Origin: Oscillospiraceae bacterium
Lineage (GTDB): Bacteria > Bacillota > Clostridia > Oscillospirales > Acutalibacteraceae
NCBI GenBank assembly: GCA_902792985.1
Contig: CADBBT010000030.1
Span: 1 to 36,546, forward strand
Reading direction: 5' to 3'
Length of the DNA stretch: 36,546 nt
Part shown: one piece after another, positions 28,699-36,039 of the stretch
Numbering within the stretch: position 1 is the first letter of the stretch
Layout of the letters: every line of letters begins with the position of its first letter
Notes under the pieces: model-generated
Seen by the model: the letters and a program-made list of their open reading frames with translations, nothing else
What the model was told of the DNA's origin: nothing
The model's database searches: none
Translations under genes and position numbers: made by a program

Positions 28699-30153
28699 TT
28701 GGCAGCATACAGACCGAAGAGTTTGGATGAATTGAACAATCAGTACGACAAAGTGAAATCTGCAGAGCAGGCGATCAAGCAGGGCAAGACCCGACTGGAT
28801 CCCGGCGAAAACGCAGAGCACACGTCGCAGCGGGTGACATGGAACTATGACCCCGCAAAATATCGGGTCAGCAAAGAGGAGGCCGCCGCATTGACGGGCT
28901 CCGTAGATCGTTTTATCAAAGAATTCTCTGCAAAAACGAAACCGCAGCACAGTGCGATGGAACAGGCGCAGGCGCAGATGGACGCGGCGCCGCAGGTGCA
29001 GCCGGAGCTGCAGCAGGAGACCGCCGCTGCGTTTGATGCGCTTTTGCAGCAGGCAAAAGCCGAAACCGTCAAAGCGCGGCAGCATTCGCAGGCACAGACC
29101 GTCTATTCCGATCCTCAGCCGCAGCAGAGCACACATCATCCGGCCGCGCCGATCTCCCCGGTTTCCACCGAGGCACAGCGCACGCAGGGCGGCATACATC
29201 ACGGCGTTGTGCAAAGCGAGCAGGCGCCTGTGAAAGAGGGCGAGCTGTCCGGGCTGATGGACGAGTATATGCGCGTGATGAATGACGAGGACGAGGAGGA
29301 GCGCGGTGGACGCTTCCGTCGGCGCAGAAAAGAGCGCAAACGGGAAAAAGCGCGCACGCAGCAGGAAATGCCGCTGACGCCGCCGGATACACCTGTGCCG
29401 CAGGTGCCGGTCGTTCCGTTCAATGCTGCACAGCCTGAGATGGAGCTGCCGCAGGATTTCCTTGCGCCCGAGGATGCATTCGAAATCCCCGAAGCGGTCG
29501 TCGCGCCTGTTGAAGAGGATGCGTTCGACGTTCCCGAAGAGGTCGTCGCGCCCGTTGAAGAGGATGCGTTTGACATTCCGGAAGAGGTCGTCGCGCCCGT
29601 CGAAGAGGATGTGTTCGACATTCCGGAAGAGGTCGTTGCGCCCGTTGAAGAGGATGCATTCGAAATCCCTGAAGAGGTCGTCGCGCCCGTCGAAGAGGAT
29701 ACGTTCGACGTTCCCGAAGAGGTCGTCACGCCCGTTGAAGAGGACGCATTCGACATGCCCGAAGAGGTTGTCGCGCCTGTTGAAGAGGACGCATTCGACA
29801 TGCCCGAAGAGGTCGTCGCGTCCGTCGAAGAGGATGTGTTCGACGTTCCAGGAGAGATCGATGCGGCTATAGAAGATGTTTATGCTGCGCCGGAAGAGGG
29901 CGCAGAACCTGAAGAAGAAGTGATCGAACCCGCAGAAATGTTTGACGAAACGACAGAAGAAGCGGTGGAGATCGGTGCCGGTCGAAGAATTCACGCAAGC
30001 GCCCGCGGACAGCGCGGCGGAACTGCCGGTGCCGGAGGATGTGTTCGCAGACGAACCGCAGACGGTCGAAGCGGACGCAGCGCCGGAGGAAACCGCAGTC
30101 GTGGACCCGGACAGACTGTTTTCCGATCCGCCGCAGGACGCGGCAGACGATGA
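28699..30153 (+). CDS. Acidic repeat protein, N-terminal part of a frameshifted gene
   Basis: Start is TTG 28699 behind AGAGGGTG; the product begins AAYRPKSLDELNNQYDKVKSA. Domain order: an N-terminal region with a WNYDPAKYRVSKEEAAALTGSVDRFIKEF helix, a Gln/Ala-rich stretch, a basic cluster (RFRRRRKERKREKART, about residues 209-224), then eight 15-residue repeats of the type (D/E)-x-PEEVVAPVEEDAF plus one degenerate unit. True coding seems to stop near 29973: beyond that the frame turns Arg/Gly-rich (RRIHASARGQRGG) while the +1 frame continues the acidic pattern with VPVEEFTQAPADSAAEL. Removing one base of GGT at 29974-29976 would give a single protein of about 778 residues ending at 31036. 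No homologue is recognised. Confidence 0.7.
   Translation: MAAYRPKSLDELNNQYDKVKSAEQAIKQGKTRLDPGENAEHTSQRVTWNYDPAKYRVSKEEAAALTGSVDRFIKEFSAKTKPQHSAMEQAQAQMDAAPQVQPELQQETAAAFDALLQQAKAETVKARQHSQAQTVYSDPQPQQSTHHPAAPISPVSTEAQRTQGGIHHGVVQSEQAPVKEGELSGLMDEYMRVMNDEDEEERGGRFRRRRKERKREKARTQQEMPLTPPDTPVPQVPVVPFNAAQPEMELPQDFLAPEDAFEIPEAVVAPVEEDAFDVPEEVVAPVEEDAFDIPEEVVAPVEEDVFDIPEEVVAPVEEDAFEIPEEVVAPVEEDTFDVPEEVVTPVEEDAFDMPEEVVAPVEEDAFDMPEEVVASVEEDVFDVPGEIDAAIEDVYAAPEEGAEPEEEVIEPAEMFDETTEEAVEIGAGRRIHASARGQRGGTAGAGGCVRRRTADGRSGRSAGGNRSRGPGQTVFRSAAGRGRR
29476..29880 (+). repeat. 45-bp tandem repeats inside the acidic protein gene
   Basis: Eight in-frame 45-base units (29476-29835) and a ninth degenerate one to about 29880, each coding for about (A/V/T)F(D/E)(V/I/M)PEEVVAPVEED. 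Unit-to-unit differences are mostly synonymous or D/E and V/I/M swaps. Confidence 0.92.
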
Positions 30154-31036
30154 GCCCTACACGCCGCAGATGGTCGATCTGTCGGATCTGCCGGAGGACG
30201 ATGAAGTTTTTTCGCAGGCGCCGACCTACCCCACACAGTTTGAAGACGTGACCAGCTACAGCGCACAGATCGACCCCGAAGACCGCTTTGTGCCCGCCGA
30301 AGAGGCGCCGGAAGCGGAACCGGATGCAGAAGCTGCCGCGGTGCCGGAGCTGACAGAAGCACCCGAAGAAACGCCGGTCGCACTGCAGGAAAGCGCCGAA
30401 GAAGCGCCTGCAGCTCCGGTGAAAAAGCGCAAGGAGCACCGCCTTCTGCGCGGGATCGGCAAGTTCTTTTGCACGATCATTCTGATCGTTTCCTTGCTCG
30501 CAACGGCAGTCGTTGCGTTGATCGGCACCGTGCTCGACATCAATTCCGGCGAGCCGGTCGTCGGCAACTACTATCTGTTCACTGCCGGTAATTCCTATGA
30601 GGGAACCGCTGTGGACGAAGGCGATCTGGTGCTTTGCCAAAAGACGAGCGCCATTCCCAACGATACCGGTGTGGTGTATGTTGTGGAAGGGCAGACAAAG
30701 TCGTTTTCCTTTGGCGTGAAACGCTCCGAATATATTGACGCCGCGCGCAACAATTTGATGATCTATGACGTTTCCGGCGTAACAGTCACGGAAACGCATC
30801 TGCTCGGCACAGTGATGCAGACCGTGCCGCAGGTCGGTACTTATGTGCGTTACATCATCGATCATTTCATTCCGCTGATCAGCGGCTGCGGCGCTTTGGA
30901 TGTGCTGTTTATTCTGCTTCTGATCGCGCTTTCTCACAGAAAGCGTGAATATGAGGATGAGCCCTTGGAAGAAACCGAAGCGCCGGAGATCCCGCAAGCT
31001 TCGGAACAGGACGATCTGTTCGGCGATATCGGCTGA
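29942..31036 (+). CDS. C-terminal part of the frameshifted acidic protein, with a signal-peptidase-like membrane domain
   Basis: The open frame begins at 29942, but the meaningful part starts near 29975 (VPVEEFTQ). It continues the acidic, Pro/Ala-rich region for about 150 residues, then a basic KKRKEHRLL, a membrane helix (FFCTIILIVSLLATAVVALIG), an extracytoplasmic domain and a second helix (LDVLFILLLIAL) with an acidic cytoplasmic tail. The outer domain has the order of SipW-type signal peptidases (LFTAGNSYEGTAVDEGDLVLCQK, TGVVYVVEG, LLGTVMQTVPQVGTYVRYI), but the SGSMxP serine motif reads AGNSYEG. It is probably an inactive relative. There is no ribosome binding site at 29942, which supports reading it as one gene with 28699. 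AAAGGAG of the next gene follows at once. Confidence 0.7.
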   Translation: MTKRQKKRWRSVPVEEFTQAPADSAAELPVPEDVFADEPQTVEADAAPEETAVVDPDRLFSDPPQDAADDEPYTPQMVDLSDLPEDDEVFSQAPTYPTQFEDVTSYSAQIDPEDRFVPAEEAPEAEPDAEAAAVPELTEAPEETPVALQESAEEAPAAPVKKRKEHRLLRGIGKFFCTIILIVSLLATAVVALIGTVLDINSGEPVVGNYYLFTAGNSYEGTAVDEGDLVLCQKTSAIPNDTGVVYVVEGQTKSFSFGVKRSEYIDAARNNLMIYDVSGVTVTETHLLGTVMQTVPQVGTYVRYIIDHFIPLISGCGALDVLFILLLIALSHRKREYEDEPLEETEAPEIPQASEQDDLFGDIG

Positions 31037-31047
31037 AAGGAGCGCGT

Positions 31048-31569
31048 ATGAAAAGACTTGTTCAAGCGCCGACCGGCAGCAAGCTGCTGGCGAGCGTGGT
31101 GCTGTTTTCCCTCGGTTTGCTGCTTCTGATCGCGCCGATGGAGACACTCATCACCTATGTGCGTGTAATTGGCGGCATCTTTCTTGCTGCTGCAGCGGTC
31201 GGTGTTGTGCTTTATGTGCTGAAAAAGGCACAGACACTCGCGCTGATCGGCGCCATCATCGGCGCGATTGTCGGCCTTGTGTTCGTGATCTCGCCCGGTG
31301 TGGTGACCGGCGCATTGCCGTTTGTGTTCGGCGCGCTGCTGCTGATCGCTTCGGTGTCCGATCTATTTTCGGCATTGGCGCTGCCGTTCGGAAAGCTGAT
31401 CTCGATCATCCTTTCGCTGGTCGGCATCATTCTCGGCCTTGTGATTTTGATGAATCCCAACGCGATCGCGGCATTCGTGACACGTCTGATCGGCTTGAGC
31501 TTCATTTATGAGGCGATCGTCGGCGCTGTGGCTGTTGTGTTTGCCCGCCGCGCCGGATATCACAACTGA
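31048..31569 (+). CDS. DUF308 (HdeD-like) membrane protein
   Basis: 173 residues with six evenly spaced hydrophobic helices forming three two-helix units (VVLFSLGLLLLIAP, VIGGIFLAAAAVGVVLYVL, LALIGAIIGAIVGLVFVISP, ALPFVFGALLLIASVSDLF, LISIILSLVGIILGLVILMNP, LIGLSFIYEAIVGAVAVVFA). The repeated 'G.I.G...G.v...P' pattern is that of DUF308/HdeD proteins. Function in Firmicutes is unknown; E. coli HdeD is acid-related. AAAGGAG precedes ATG 31048, 11 bases after the preceding stop, so it ends the divIVA operon ahead of the terminator at 31576. Confidence 0.82.
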   Translation: MKRLVQAPTGSKLLASVVLFSLGLLLLIAPMETLITYVRVIGGIFLAAAAVGVVLYVLKKAQTLALIGAIIGAIVGLVFVISPGVVTGALPFVFGALLLIASVSDLFSALALPFGKLISIILSLVGIILGLVILMNPNAIAAFVTRLIGLSFIYEAIVGAVAVVFARRAGYHN

Positions 31570-31575
31570 TGCTTT

Positions 31576-31603
31576 TCTGCCGCAGACTTTGCGGCAGATT
31601 TTT
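31576..31603 (+). terminator. Intrinsic terminator after the DUF308 gene
   Basis: TCTGCCGC (31576-31583) with GCGGCAGA (31591-31598), then TTTTT. Confidence 0.85.
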
Positions 31604-31665
31604 CGATTATAACCGAGGAATAAAGAAACGCGCCTGTTTTCGGCGCATATTTTGGAGGGATTTTT

Positions 31666-32394
31666 ATGTTTGACGCACAAAAGGTCAAGCGCGAGTGCGC
31701 TGACTGGATCCGCAATTTTTTTGAAGAAAACGGCAAGGACTGCATCGCGGTCGTCGGCATCTCCGGCGGCAAGGACAGCTCGGTCGCCGCGGCAATGTGC
31801 GTGGAAGCGCTCGGCAAAGCGCGTGTGCTCGGTGTGTTGATGCCCTGCGGCACACAGGCCGACATCGATTGCGCGCAGCAGCTTGTGGCGCATCTGGATA
31901 TCCCGCACATGACCGTGAATATCAAGGATGCTGTGGACGGCCTGACCGGTGCACTGCCTTTTGCACCGTCGAAACAGACAACGACGAACCTGCCGGCGCG
32001 TATTCGCATGACGACGCTTTACGCCGTTGCACAAAGTCACAACGGACGTGTGGTCAACACCTGCAACCTTTCGGAGGACTGGGTCGGCTATTCCACCCGT
32101 TACGGCGACGCTGCAGGCGATTTCAGTCCGCTTTCGCACTTGACCGTGGCGGAGGTCAAGCAGCTCGGTCGCGCGTTGGGGCTTCCGGAAAATCTGATCG
32201 AAAAGCCGCCGATCGACGGCCTTTCCGGAAAAACAGACGAGGAAAACCTCGGCTTCACCTATGCCGAGCTTGACCGTTACATCCGCACCGGTGAGATCGA
32301 AAACGCCGAGCACAAGGCGCGCATCGACCGCTTGCACAGGCTGAATCTGTTCAAGCTGCAGCTGATGCCGGCGTTTGAATATGAAAGTCGTTAG
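31666..32394 (+). CDS. nadE: NH3-dependent NAD+ synthetase
   Basis: Last step of NAD synthesis: ATP-dependent amidation of deamido-NAD with ammonia. The ATP pyrophosphatase loop GISGGKDSSVAAA (about residues 32-44) is intact; NTCNLSEDWVGYSTRYGDAAGDFSPL and KPPIDGLSGKTDEENLGFTYAELD are family hallmarks. At 242 residues it is the short form without a glutaminase domain. TTGGAGGG precedes ATG 31666. Its TAG stop lies inside the first heptamers of the repeat array at 32386, so the last Ser-Arg codons are repeat-derived. It has its own short transcript between the upstream terminator and repeat copy D. Confidence 0.96.
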   Translation: MFDAQKVKRECADWIRNFFEENGKDCIAVVGISGGKDSSVAAAMCVEALGKARVLGVLMPCGTQADIDCAQQLVAHLDIPHMTVNIKDAVDGLTGALPFAPSKQTTTNLPARIRMTTLYAVAQSHNGRVVNTCNLSEDWVGYSTRYGDAAGDFSPLSHLTVAEVKQLGRALGLPENLIEKPPIDGLSGKTDEENLGFTYAELDRYIRTGEIENAEHKARIDRLHRLNLFKLQLMPAFEYESR

Positions 32395-32413
32395 TCGGTA
32401 GTCGTTAGCCGAT
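32386..32413 (+). repeat. Tandem heptamer array overlapping the nadE stop
   Basis: Four units: AGTCGTT, AGTCGGT, AGTCGTT, AGCCGAT. The nadE TAG (32392-32394) is in it. The last unit, AGCCGAT, is identical to one in the rmlB array. Confidence 0.8.
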
Positions 32414-32468
32414 CGGCAGAAGCTGAAAGAACGTCGCTTTGCATGGTGCATGGCGGCGTTTGCTTTTT

Positions 32469-32618
32469 CGCGCATGCGCTTTTTCAAAGCGCATGCGCGG
32501 GGGCGACGGCGGAACCGCGCGGCCATCGGCCGCGCGAAAAAGGCGCCGCAGGCGCCTTTTTCCCCGTGCGTTGCACGGGGTGTTTCGCCGTCGCCTTTTC
32601 GCGCTGCGAAGCAGCGCG
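32469..32618 (+). repeat. Multi-hairpin repeat element, copy D
   Basis: H1: CGCGCATGCGCTTT (32469-32482) with 32486-32499, 14 perfect pairs. Outer stem: GGCGACGGCGGAAC (32502-32515) with GTTTCGCCGTCGCC (32582-32595), one G-T pair. H2: CGCGCGGCC (32516-32524) with 32528-32536. H3: AAAAAGGCGCC (32537-32547) with GGCGCCTTTTT (32551-32561). H4: CCCCGTGC (32562-32569) with 32573-32580. H5: CGCGCTGC (32600-32607) with GCAGCGCG (32611-32618). It lies between convergent nadE and the minus-strand anchored protein gene. Confidence 0.88.
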
Positions 32619-32647
32619 AGGGGGGAGGGCGAAAAACAAAAAGAAAA

Positions 32648-32673
32648 ACTCCGCCGCAAATATACGGCGGAGT
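32648..32673 (-). terminator. Terminator of the anchored protein gene
   Basis: ACTCCGCCG (32648-32656) pairs with CGGCGGAGT (32665-32673); read on the minus strand it is followed by TTTTCTTTTTG. Confidence 0.85.
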
Positions 32674-32696
32674 AAAACGATTGTGTATGAGCAACG

Positions 32697-33623
32697 TTAC
32701 CAGTTGATGGTGTAATCGTGAATGAAGGTCATGCCGACCTGCGCATCCACACCCATTGCCTTGACGTGCATCACGATGGGCAGTTTGTAGTTCGCGCTGA
32801 CCAGGTTGCCGGTCGCCTTGTCGATCTTGCAGGTGATCACAGCGTCATAGTAGTCTGATGAAAAGTCGGAAACGACCTTGGCGGCGGCTTTGACATCTTC
32901 GCCGCGGATGATGTTGAAGGAGGTGGCAACGCCGGTGTTGGTTGGATCGGTGCCGTCAATGAATTTCAGCGTGATGTTGTAATACTTGCCGTCGTCGGTG
33001 CAGGTGGCTTCCTTCACGTCAGATGCTTTTGCGGTGGACACCTTGTCGGTGTTCTGCACGGGATAGTTCGCGTTGATGTCGGCGCCCTCCCAGGTCACGG
33101 GTGTCTCATCCTTTTTCAGGAAGGTGTTGATCAGCGACTTGCCGATGCCCTGCAGGATGCCGGGAACGACCAGTTTATCTTCATTGTGCTGAAGATCTTC
33201 GTAGTTTCTTGTCACGCTCTTGGCGCCGCCCTTGATCTTGTTTGCGGCGGTCACATAGTATTTCACAATCTCTTCTTTGCCGCTGGGCGCTTTGCTCTCC
33301 GCGGCTGCAGCCTTGGTGGTCTTTTCGGTCTTGGCAGCCTTGGTCGTCGCCTCTGCGCCGCTGTCGGCAGCGGGAGCGGCAGGCTCGTCCGCCGCGGGCG
33401 TTTCGGTAACAGGCGTCTGTTCTGCGGGCGCTGCAGTCACGGGTGCAGGCGCAGCGGTCACGGGAACAGCAGCCGGCTGGGCAACGTCAGCGGTGCCGTT
33501 GTGGTTGACAGAGATATTCATGCCGATGTTGCCGGATGCGCCGAGCAGATAACCGCCGGTGAAGGCAATGATGATTGCGAACGCAATGGCAATGGCGCGT
33601 TTGGTCATTGAGGAGTTGGACAT
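32697..33623 (-). CDS. Membrane-anchored extracytoplasmic protein, function unknown
   Basis: 308 residues from ATG 33623, which AAAGGAAG precedes by about seven bases; the frame extends further upstream but without a site. An N-terminal signal/anchor (RAIAIAFAIIIAFTGGYLLGAS, about residues 8-29) leads into a Pro/Ala/Thr/Lys-rich linker of about 100 residues (PVTAAPAPVTAAPAEQ, TTKAAKTEKTTKAAAAES) typical of wall-spanning spacers. The C-terminal globular domain of about 185 residues (from EEIVKYYVTAANKIK) has many beta-strand-like segments (YYNITLKFIDGTD, YYDAVITCKID, LVSANYKLPIVMHVKAMG, QVGMTFIHDYTINW). I do not recognise a named domain; such proteins are frequent in Ruminococcaceae. It has its own promoter and terminator. 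Confidence 0.75.
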   Translation of the reverse strand: MSNSSMTKRAIAIAFAIIIAFTGGYLLGASGNIGMNISVNHNGTADVAQPAAVPVTAAPAPVTAAPAEQTPVTETPAADEPAAPAADSGAEATTKAAKTEKTTKAAAAESKAPSGKEEIVKYYVTAANKIKGGAKSVTRNYEDLQHNEDKLVVPGILQGIGKSLINTFLKKDETPVTWEGADINANYPVQNTDKVSTAKASDVKEATCTDDGKYYNITLKFIDGTDPTNTGVATSFNIIRGEDVKAAAKVVSDFSSDYYDAVITCKIDKATGNLVSANYKLPIVMHVKAMGVDAQVGMTFIHDYTINW

Positions 33624-33672
33624 AACGGGTCTTCCTTTCAACACGTGCGAAAACGCACAAAAATTCATGTTC

Positions 33673-33701
33673 ATTATAAACTATTTTTGATAGACATGCA
33701 A
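33673..33701 (-). promoter_or_regulatory. Promoter of the anchored protein gene
   Basis: On the minus strand TTGCAT (33701-33696), 17 bases, perfect TATAAT (33678-33673), 50 bases before the start. A small GTGCG/CGCAC hairpin lies in the leader at about 33645-33658. Confidence 0.78.
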
Positions 33702-33766
33702 GAGGTATTTAAAAAATTTCAAATTCTGTTTAAAAATTAAAAAATGTATGGTAAATTGCGCTTGTG

Positions 33767-33777
33767 TGTGGTATAAT
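33767..33777 (+). promoter_or_regulatory. Extended -10 promoter of the YjdF-like gene
   Basis: TGTGGTATAAT, a perfect -10 with TGn extension, 35 bases before ATG 33812; no good -35. Confidence 0.55.
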
Positions 33778-33811
33778 ATATATTCAATGACTGAAAGAAG
33801 GGTCGGGTGGC

Positions 33812-34492
33812 ATGAAACAATTGAATAAAATTCCGCCGTTGCCGCGCGGCCATGAGATCATCTGGTGGGTCTGTCGGGCGCTGCTGTTCCTTTGGGGCGC
33901 ATGGGGACTTTTCACCGGCTACACGTCGGAGTTCATGCAGGCGCTGTTCGCGATCGCGTTCACCCATCTGTGGGATCTGTTTCAGCTCCTCGGCGGAAAA
34001 ACCTTTATCACGCGCACACCCTATCAGCTGCAGACCATGCTCAACTGCTATATCTGCTTTGCCTGTGTGGTGGGAACAACGGTCAACACGCGCACATCGT
34101 TCGCGCACATTGACGTTCCCGAGCATATCTTCGCCGGTTACATGGCGAGCGTGGGTGCGTTTTTCCTTGCGGAGATCATGCAGGGGAAGGGACAGAAGCT
34201 GAAGATTTCCGTGCATGCTGTGTTCTCCTTGTGCTTTGCCGTGACCGTGCTTGTCGGCTGGGAGTTTTATGAATTCACAATGGACAGGCTCTACGGTTTT
34301 GTGATGCAGCACGGCGAAGAAGCAAACAGCGGCGGGCTGACCGACACGATGTGTGATCTGATCTTTGGGTCTGCCGGCGCGCTGATCGGTATGCTGCTTG
34401 AAGCGTTCCGGCGCACGGGACTGATCGGGAAAAACCGCAAAGAGGTGCGCCTTCGCTACCTGGAGGGGAAACGAGCGAACCTTGAGGAGTGA
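33812..34492 (+). CDS. YjdF/DUF2238-like integral membrane protein
   Basis: 226 residues with about five or six hydrophobic helices: WWVCRALLFLWGAWGLFTGY, FMQALFAIAFTHLWDLFQLL, TMLNCYICFACVVGTT, IFAGYMASVGAFFLAEIM, AVFSLCFAVTVLVGWEFYEF and CDLIFGSAGALIGMLLEAF. The pattern WEFYEFTMDRLYG followed by LTDTMCDLIFGSAGALIG is close to the 'WEi.E...D.......gg..DT..Dl..d..Ga..g' signature of DUF2238/YjdF proteins. Function unknown. Start ATG 33812 is preceded by AAGAAGGGTCGGGTGG. It is 66 bases from murE, with which it might be transcribed. Confidence 0.75.
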   Translation: MKQLNKIPPLPRGHEIIWWVCRALLFLWGAWGLFTGYTSEFMQALFAIAFTHLWDLFQLLGGKTFITRTPYQLQTMLNCYICFACVVGTTVNTRTSFAHIDVPEHIFAGYMASVGAFFLAEIMQGKGQKLKISVHAVFSLCFAVTVLVGWEFYEFTMDRLYGFVMQHGEEANSGGLTDTMCDLIFGSAGALIGMLLEAFRRTGLIGKNRKEVRLRYLEGKRANLEE

Positions 34493-34558
34493 GAGGCATC
34501 CTCTACACCCTGTTCCCATTTTTGATCTTAACGATACCAACAAACGGAGTACAGAACC

Positions 34559-36019
34559 ATGAAGTTAAAAGAGATCCTTTCCGGCGTAGAAGTGTCTGCG
34601 CCGTTTGACGGCGAGATCGATATTACGGATATCGCTTACGATTCGCGCAAAGCGATCGAAAATACCATGTTCGTCTGCCTGACCGGCGCGCGCACCGACG
34701 GGCATATTTTTGCCCCGAACGCCTACGAGGCCGGCTGCCGCGTTTTTCTTTGCGAAAAGGAGATCGACGTGCCGTCTGACGCGTTGGTGCTGCATTGCGG
34801 CGATACGCGTGCTGCGCTTGCCGTCTGCAGCGGAAACTTTTTCCGCCATCCCGACCGTGAGCTGGCGCTGATCGGAATCACGGGCACAAAAGGCAAGACT
34901 ACAACGGCCCACATCGTCAAGGCTGTGCTGGAAAGTGCCGGCATCAAAACCGGCATCATCGGCACCGTGGGCGCGGCGTTCGGCGATGTGCAGCTTGCAA
35001 CGGTCAACACCACGCCGGAGAGTTACGAGCTGCAAAAGCTGCTGCGCATGATGTGCGACGCCGGCTGCAAAGCCGCAGCGATCGAGGTTTCATCGCTCGG
35101 TCTGAAATTCCACCGTGTGGACGGCATGCGCTTTGCCGTTGCCGTGTTCACAAACCTGTATCCCGACCATATCGGCACGAACGAGCATGCTTCGATGGAG
35201 GAATACGCAAACTGGAAAAAGCAGCTCTTCCGTCAGTGCGCGCTTGCCGTTGTGCATACCGACGATCCCTTCGGCGAGGAGATCGCGGCAGAATGTACCT
35301 GCCCGGTGCTCTCCTACGGCGCACGGGAAACGGCGGCGTACCGTCTGCTTGACGTGCAGCAGATCAGACGCGACCGTCTGCTCGGCGTGGAGTTTACCGC
35401 CGTGTCCGGCGCAGGAGAGGAGACCTATTTTGTCTCTTTGCCCGGGGCGGTCAACGCGCTCAATGCCCTTGCCGCCATCGCAGTTGCCGAGCACTACGGT
35501 GTGACGGTGTCGCAGATGAAGGAGGGCTTGCGCTCTGTATTTGTCAAGGGGCGCGGCGAGGTCGTACCGATCGATACGGATTTCAGCATCATCATCGACT
35601 ACGCGCACAATGGTGTGAGCCTGCAAAGTATGTTGGAAACACTTGCCGCCTATGATCACAACCGCATCATCGCTCTGTATGGCTCCGTCGGTTCGCGCAC
35701 GCAGATCCGCCGCCGTGAACTGGGGCTTGTTTCCGGCGCAATGTGCGATCTTTCCATCCTTACGAGCGACGATCCCGATTTTGAGGAGCCTGCCGCCATC
35801 ATCAGGGAGATCGCCGCGTCTGTGGAAGAGGCCGGCGGTAAGCATGTGGACATTCCCGACCGCGCCGAAGCGATCCGCTATGCGCTTTCGATCGCTGAAC
35901 CGGGCGACATTCTGCTGTTTGCCGGCAAGGGGCATGAGGAATTCATGAAGGTGCGCGGCGAAAAGCTGCCGTTTTCGGAAAAGAAGGTCATCTTTGACTG
36001 GCTGGCAGAGCAAAAGTAA
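34559..36019 (+). CDS. murE: MurE-type UDP-MurNAc-tripeptide ligase (atypical amino-acid motif)
   Basis: ATP-dependent ligase adding the third amino acid to UDP-MurNAc-dipeptide. N-terminal domain with ITDIAYDSRKA and MFVCLTGARTDGHIF binds the uridine part; ATP loop GITGTKGKTTTAHIVKAVL (about residues 107-125); NTTPESYELQKLL; EVSSLGLKFHRVDGM; FTNLYPDHIGTNEHASMEEYANWK with the carbamylated-Lys region downstream; C-terminal DYAHNGVSLQSML and LLFAGKGHEEF. Length 486 is normal. The DNPR box that binds meso-diaminopimelate in typical enzymes reads SDDPDFEEP here, with Asp replacing the Arg. It may therefore use another amino acid or be a MurE paralogue. CGGAG precedes the start. A FemAB-like gene follows 20 bases on. 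Confidence 0.88.
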   Translation: MKLKEILSGVEVSAPFDGEIDITDIAYDSRKAIENTMFVCLTGARTDGHIFAPNAYEAGCRVFLCEKEIDVPSDALVLHCGDTRAALAVCSGNFFRHPDRELALIGITGTKGKTTTAHIVKAVLESAGIKTGIIGTVGAAFGDVQLATVNTTPESYELQKLLRMMCDAGCKAAAIEVSSLGLKFHRVDGMRFAVAVFTNLYPDHIGTNEHASMEEYANWKKQLFRQCALAVVHTDDPFGEEIAAECTCPVLSYGARETAAYRLLDVQQIRRDRLLGVEFTAVSGAGEETYFVSLPGAVNALNALAAIAVAEHYGVTVSQMKEGLRSVFVKGRGEVVPIDTDFSIIIDYAHNGVSLQSMLETLAAYDHNRIIALYGSVGSRTQIRRRELGLVSGAMCDLSILTSDDPDFEEPAAIIREIAASVEEAGGKHVDIPDRAEAIRYALSIAEPGDILLFAGKGHEEFMKVRGEKLPFSEKKVIFDWLAEQK

Positions 36020-36039
36020 TATGAAAAGGGAGTCCTTTG

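Noticed and set aside
29470-29880. CRISPR array, because of regular 45-base spacing
   Set aside because: Units abut without spacers, are in frame and encode a protein repeat; no cas genes nearby.
28228-29994. 588-codon minus-strand frame with FNGRDDLF-like repeats
   Set aside because: Antisense of the acidic 45-bp repeat region and divIVA; the repeats are mirrored from the sense gene, and it has no ribosome site.
32439-32715. Several 80-90-codon frames over copy D
   Set aside because: All arise from the GC-rich palindromes and continue into the terminator; no ribosome site or domain.
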